The notes under the pieces are model-generated. The model saw nothing but the letters and a program-made list of their open reading frames with translations. It had not been told where the DNA came from and did not search any database. A program made the position numbers and the translations under genes. Positions 15,282 to 15,660 of a stretch of DNA of 15,660 nt are shown here, one piece after another. Source of the stretch: Fidelibacterota bacterium TCS55. GTDB lineage: Bacteria; Fidelibacterota; Marinisomatia; Marinisomatales; TCS55. The stretch spans positions 1 to 15,660 of the forward strand of contig CAJJBS010000106.1 of the NCBI GenBank assembly GCA_905182385.1. The letters are read 5' to 3'. Positions within the stretch are counted from its first letter, which is position 1. Each line of letters starts with the position of its first letter.

Positions 15282-15300
15282 CCCGTTAAAATGAAACGGG
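15282..15300 (+). repeat. Inverted repeat with the next gene's start codon in the loop
   Basis: CCCGTT (15282-15287) is the reverse complement of AACGGG (15295-15300). The seven-base loop AAAATGA holds the ATG (15291-15293) of the following secreted protein gene. It is unusually G/C-rich for this DNA. No T-run follows, so it is not a standard terminator; an RNA hairpin affecting initiation is possible. Confidence 0.5.
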
Positions 15301-15660
15301 CCAATTCACTATGGCTTTTTATTATAATCCTAGCTCCAATAAATTTTATTGGAGCTTGGGGTTATGACGGTCATCGTCGAATTAATTATATTGCTTCAAG
15401 ACAAATCAGCGGATCTTTTGGTCTGTTCCTTAAACAAAATTCTGAGCCACTAAAATGGTACGGGGTTGCCCCCGATTATAATAAAAAAATAGATAAAGAA
15501 GAATTTCATAGACACTTTATCGATTCTGATTTTTACGATGAATATCCATTTGATGATATTCCTAAAAACTATTCAACATTGCTTTCAAAATATGGGGAAG
15601 CTAATATAAAAAAATATGGTATAGCGTCATGGACTATAAAAGAAACGTGTGATAGAATAA
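15291..15660 (+). CDS. Secreted S1/P1-nuclease or zinc-dependent phospholipase C family protein, 5' part
   Basis: The frame is open from the ATG through the window end, giving 123 residues of an incomplete protein. A signal peptide is clear: MKRANS, then hydrophobic LWLFIIILAPINFIGA, with cleavage likely after A22. The mature protein would then begin WGYDGHRRINYIA; in the S1/P1 nuclease and PLC superfamily the N-terminal Trp and a nearby His (here W23 and H28) are zinc ligands. HRHFIDSDFY further on resembles the second His/Asp-containing metal block. The substrate (nucleic acid or phospholipid) cannot be told from this part. Sequence after residue 70 is less conserved-looking. An 11-bp inverted repeat lies in the signal-peptide coding part. 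Confidence 0.72.
   Translation, partial: MKRANSLWLFIIILAPINFIGAWGYDGHRRINYIASRQISGSFGLFLKQNSEPLKWYGVAPDYNKKIDKEEFHRHFIDSDFYDEYPFDDIPKNYSTLLSKYGEANIKKYGIASWTIKETCDRI
15332..15356 (+). repeat. Perfect 11-bp inverted repeat with 3-base loop inside the signal-peptide coding region
   Basis: AGCTCCAATAA (15332-15342) and TTATTGGAGCT (15346-15356) are exact reverse complements separated by ATT. It lies over the codons for LAPINFIGA of the secreted protein. It is the longest perfect hairpin I noticed in the window. No T-run follows, so terminator function is doubtful. Confidence 0.65.

Overview
The window is a dense, strongly AT-rich stretch of bacterial chromosome. Every gene that can be supported (17, two cut by the window edges) lies on the + strand. 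Gaps are tiny: the longest non-coding stretch is 79 bases (1222-1300) and six gene pairs overlap, so there is no gene-free region over 300 bases. No tRNA, rRNA, CRISPR array, insertion sequence or phage gene was seen. Genes for a Gram-negative envelope (heptose adenylyltransferase, rhamnose and UDP-glucuronate sugar-nucleotide enzymes, a LysM transglycosylase) and a tiny MPCGKKRKRR... ribosome-associated-type protein like those in Bacteroidota relatives suggest a streamlined, AT-rich member of the FCB group. A marine Marinimicrobia/SAR406-like lineage is my best guess, but this is inference, not an identification.

Layout. 1-1221: 3' part of scpB (chromosome segregation), overlapping an RluB-type 23S rRNA pseudouridine synthase. 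1301-3913: cmk followed by rpsA, a pairing also known from E. coli. 3941-5913: a YbbR-repeat membrane protein overlapping tsaD (tRNA t6A37). 5917-7977: a large membrane-anchored VWA-domain protein. 7999-9863: UDP-glucose dehydrogenase overlapping RmlC. 9870-12376: serS, a PlsC-type acyltransferase and stand-alone rfaE2, all overlapping. 12407-14880: a secreted lytic transglycosylase with two LysM repeats overlapping a short SppA peptidase. 14886-15660: an HU/IHF-family protein, a 31-residue very basic mS38/COX24-like protein, and the start of a secreted S1/P1-nuclease or zinc phospholipase C family protein.

Taken together the window is housekeeping: translation (rluB, rpsA, tsaD, serS, mS38-like), nucleotide supply (cmk), chromosome organisation (scpB, HU), and envelope construction (plsC, rfaE2, ugd, rmlC, transglycosylase, sppA, VWA protein). 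No clearly new multi-gene system was found.

The most unusual signal is translational. The plsC gene has no ATG, GTG or TTG in its first 109 codons. It appears to start with ATT, directly after an in-frame stop and behind a full GGAGGT Shine-Dalgarno sequence. Two other genes (tsaD, rmlC) start with TTG inside TTGA stop/start overlaps and also have purine-rich Shine-Dalgarno-like sequences, whereas most ATG genes here have A/T-only leaders. Two inverted repeats at the start of the last gene are a second signal worth checking.
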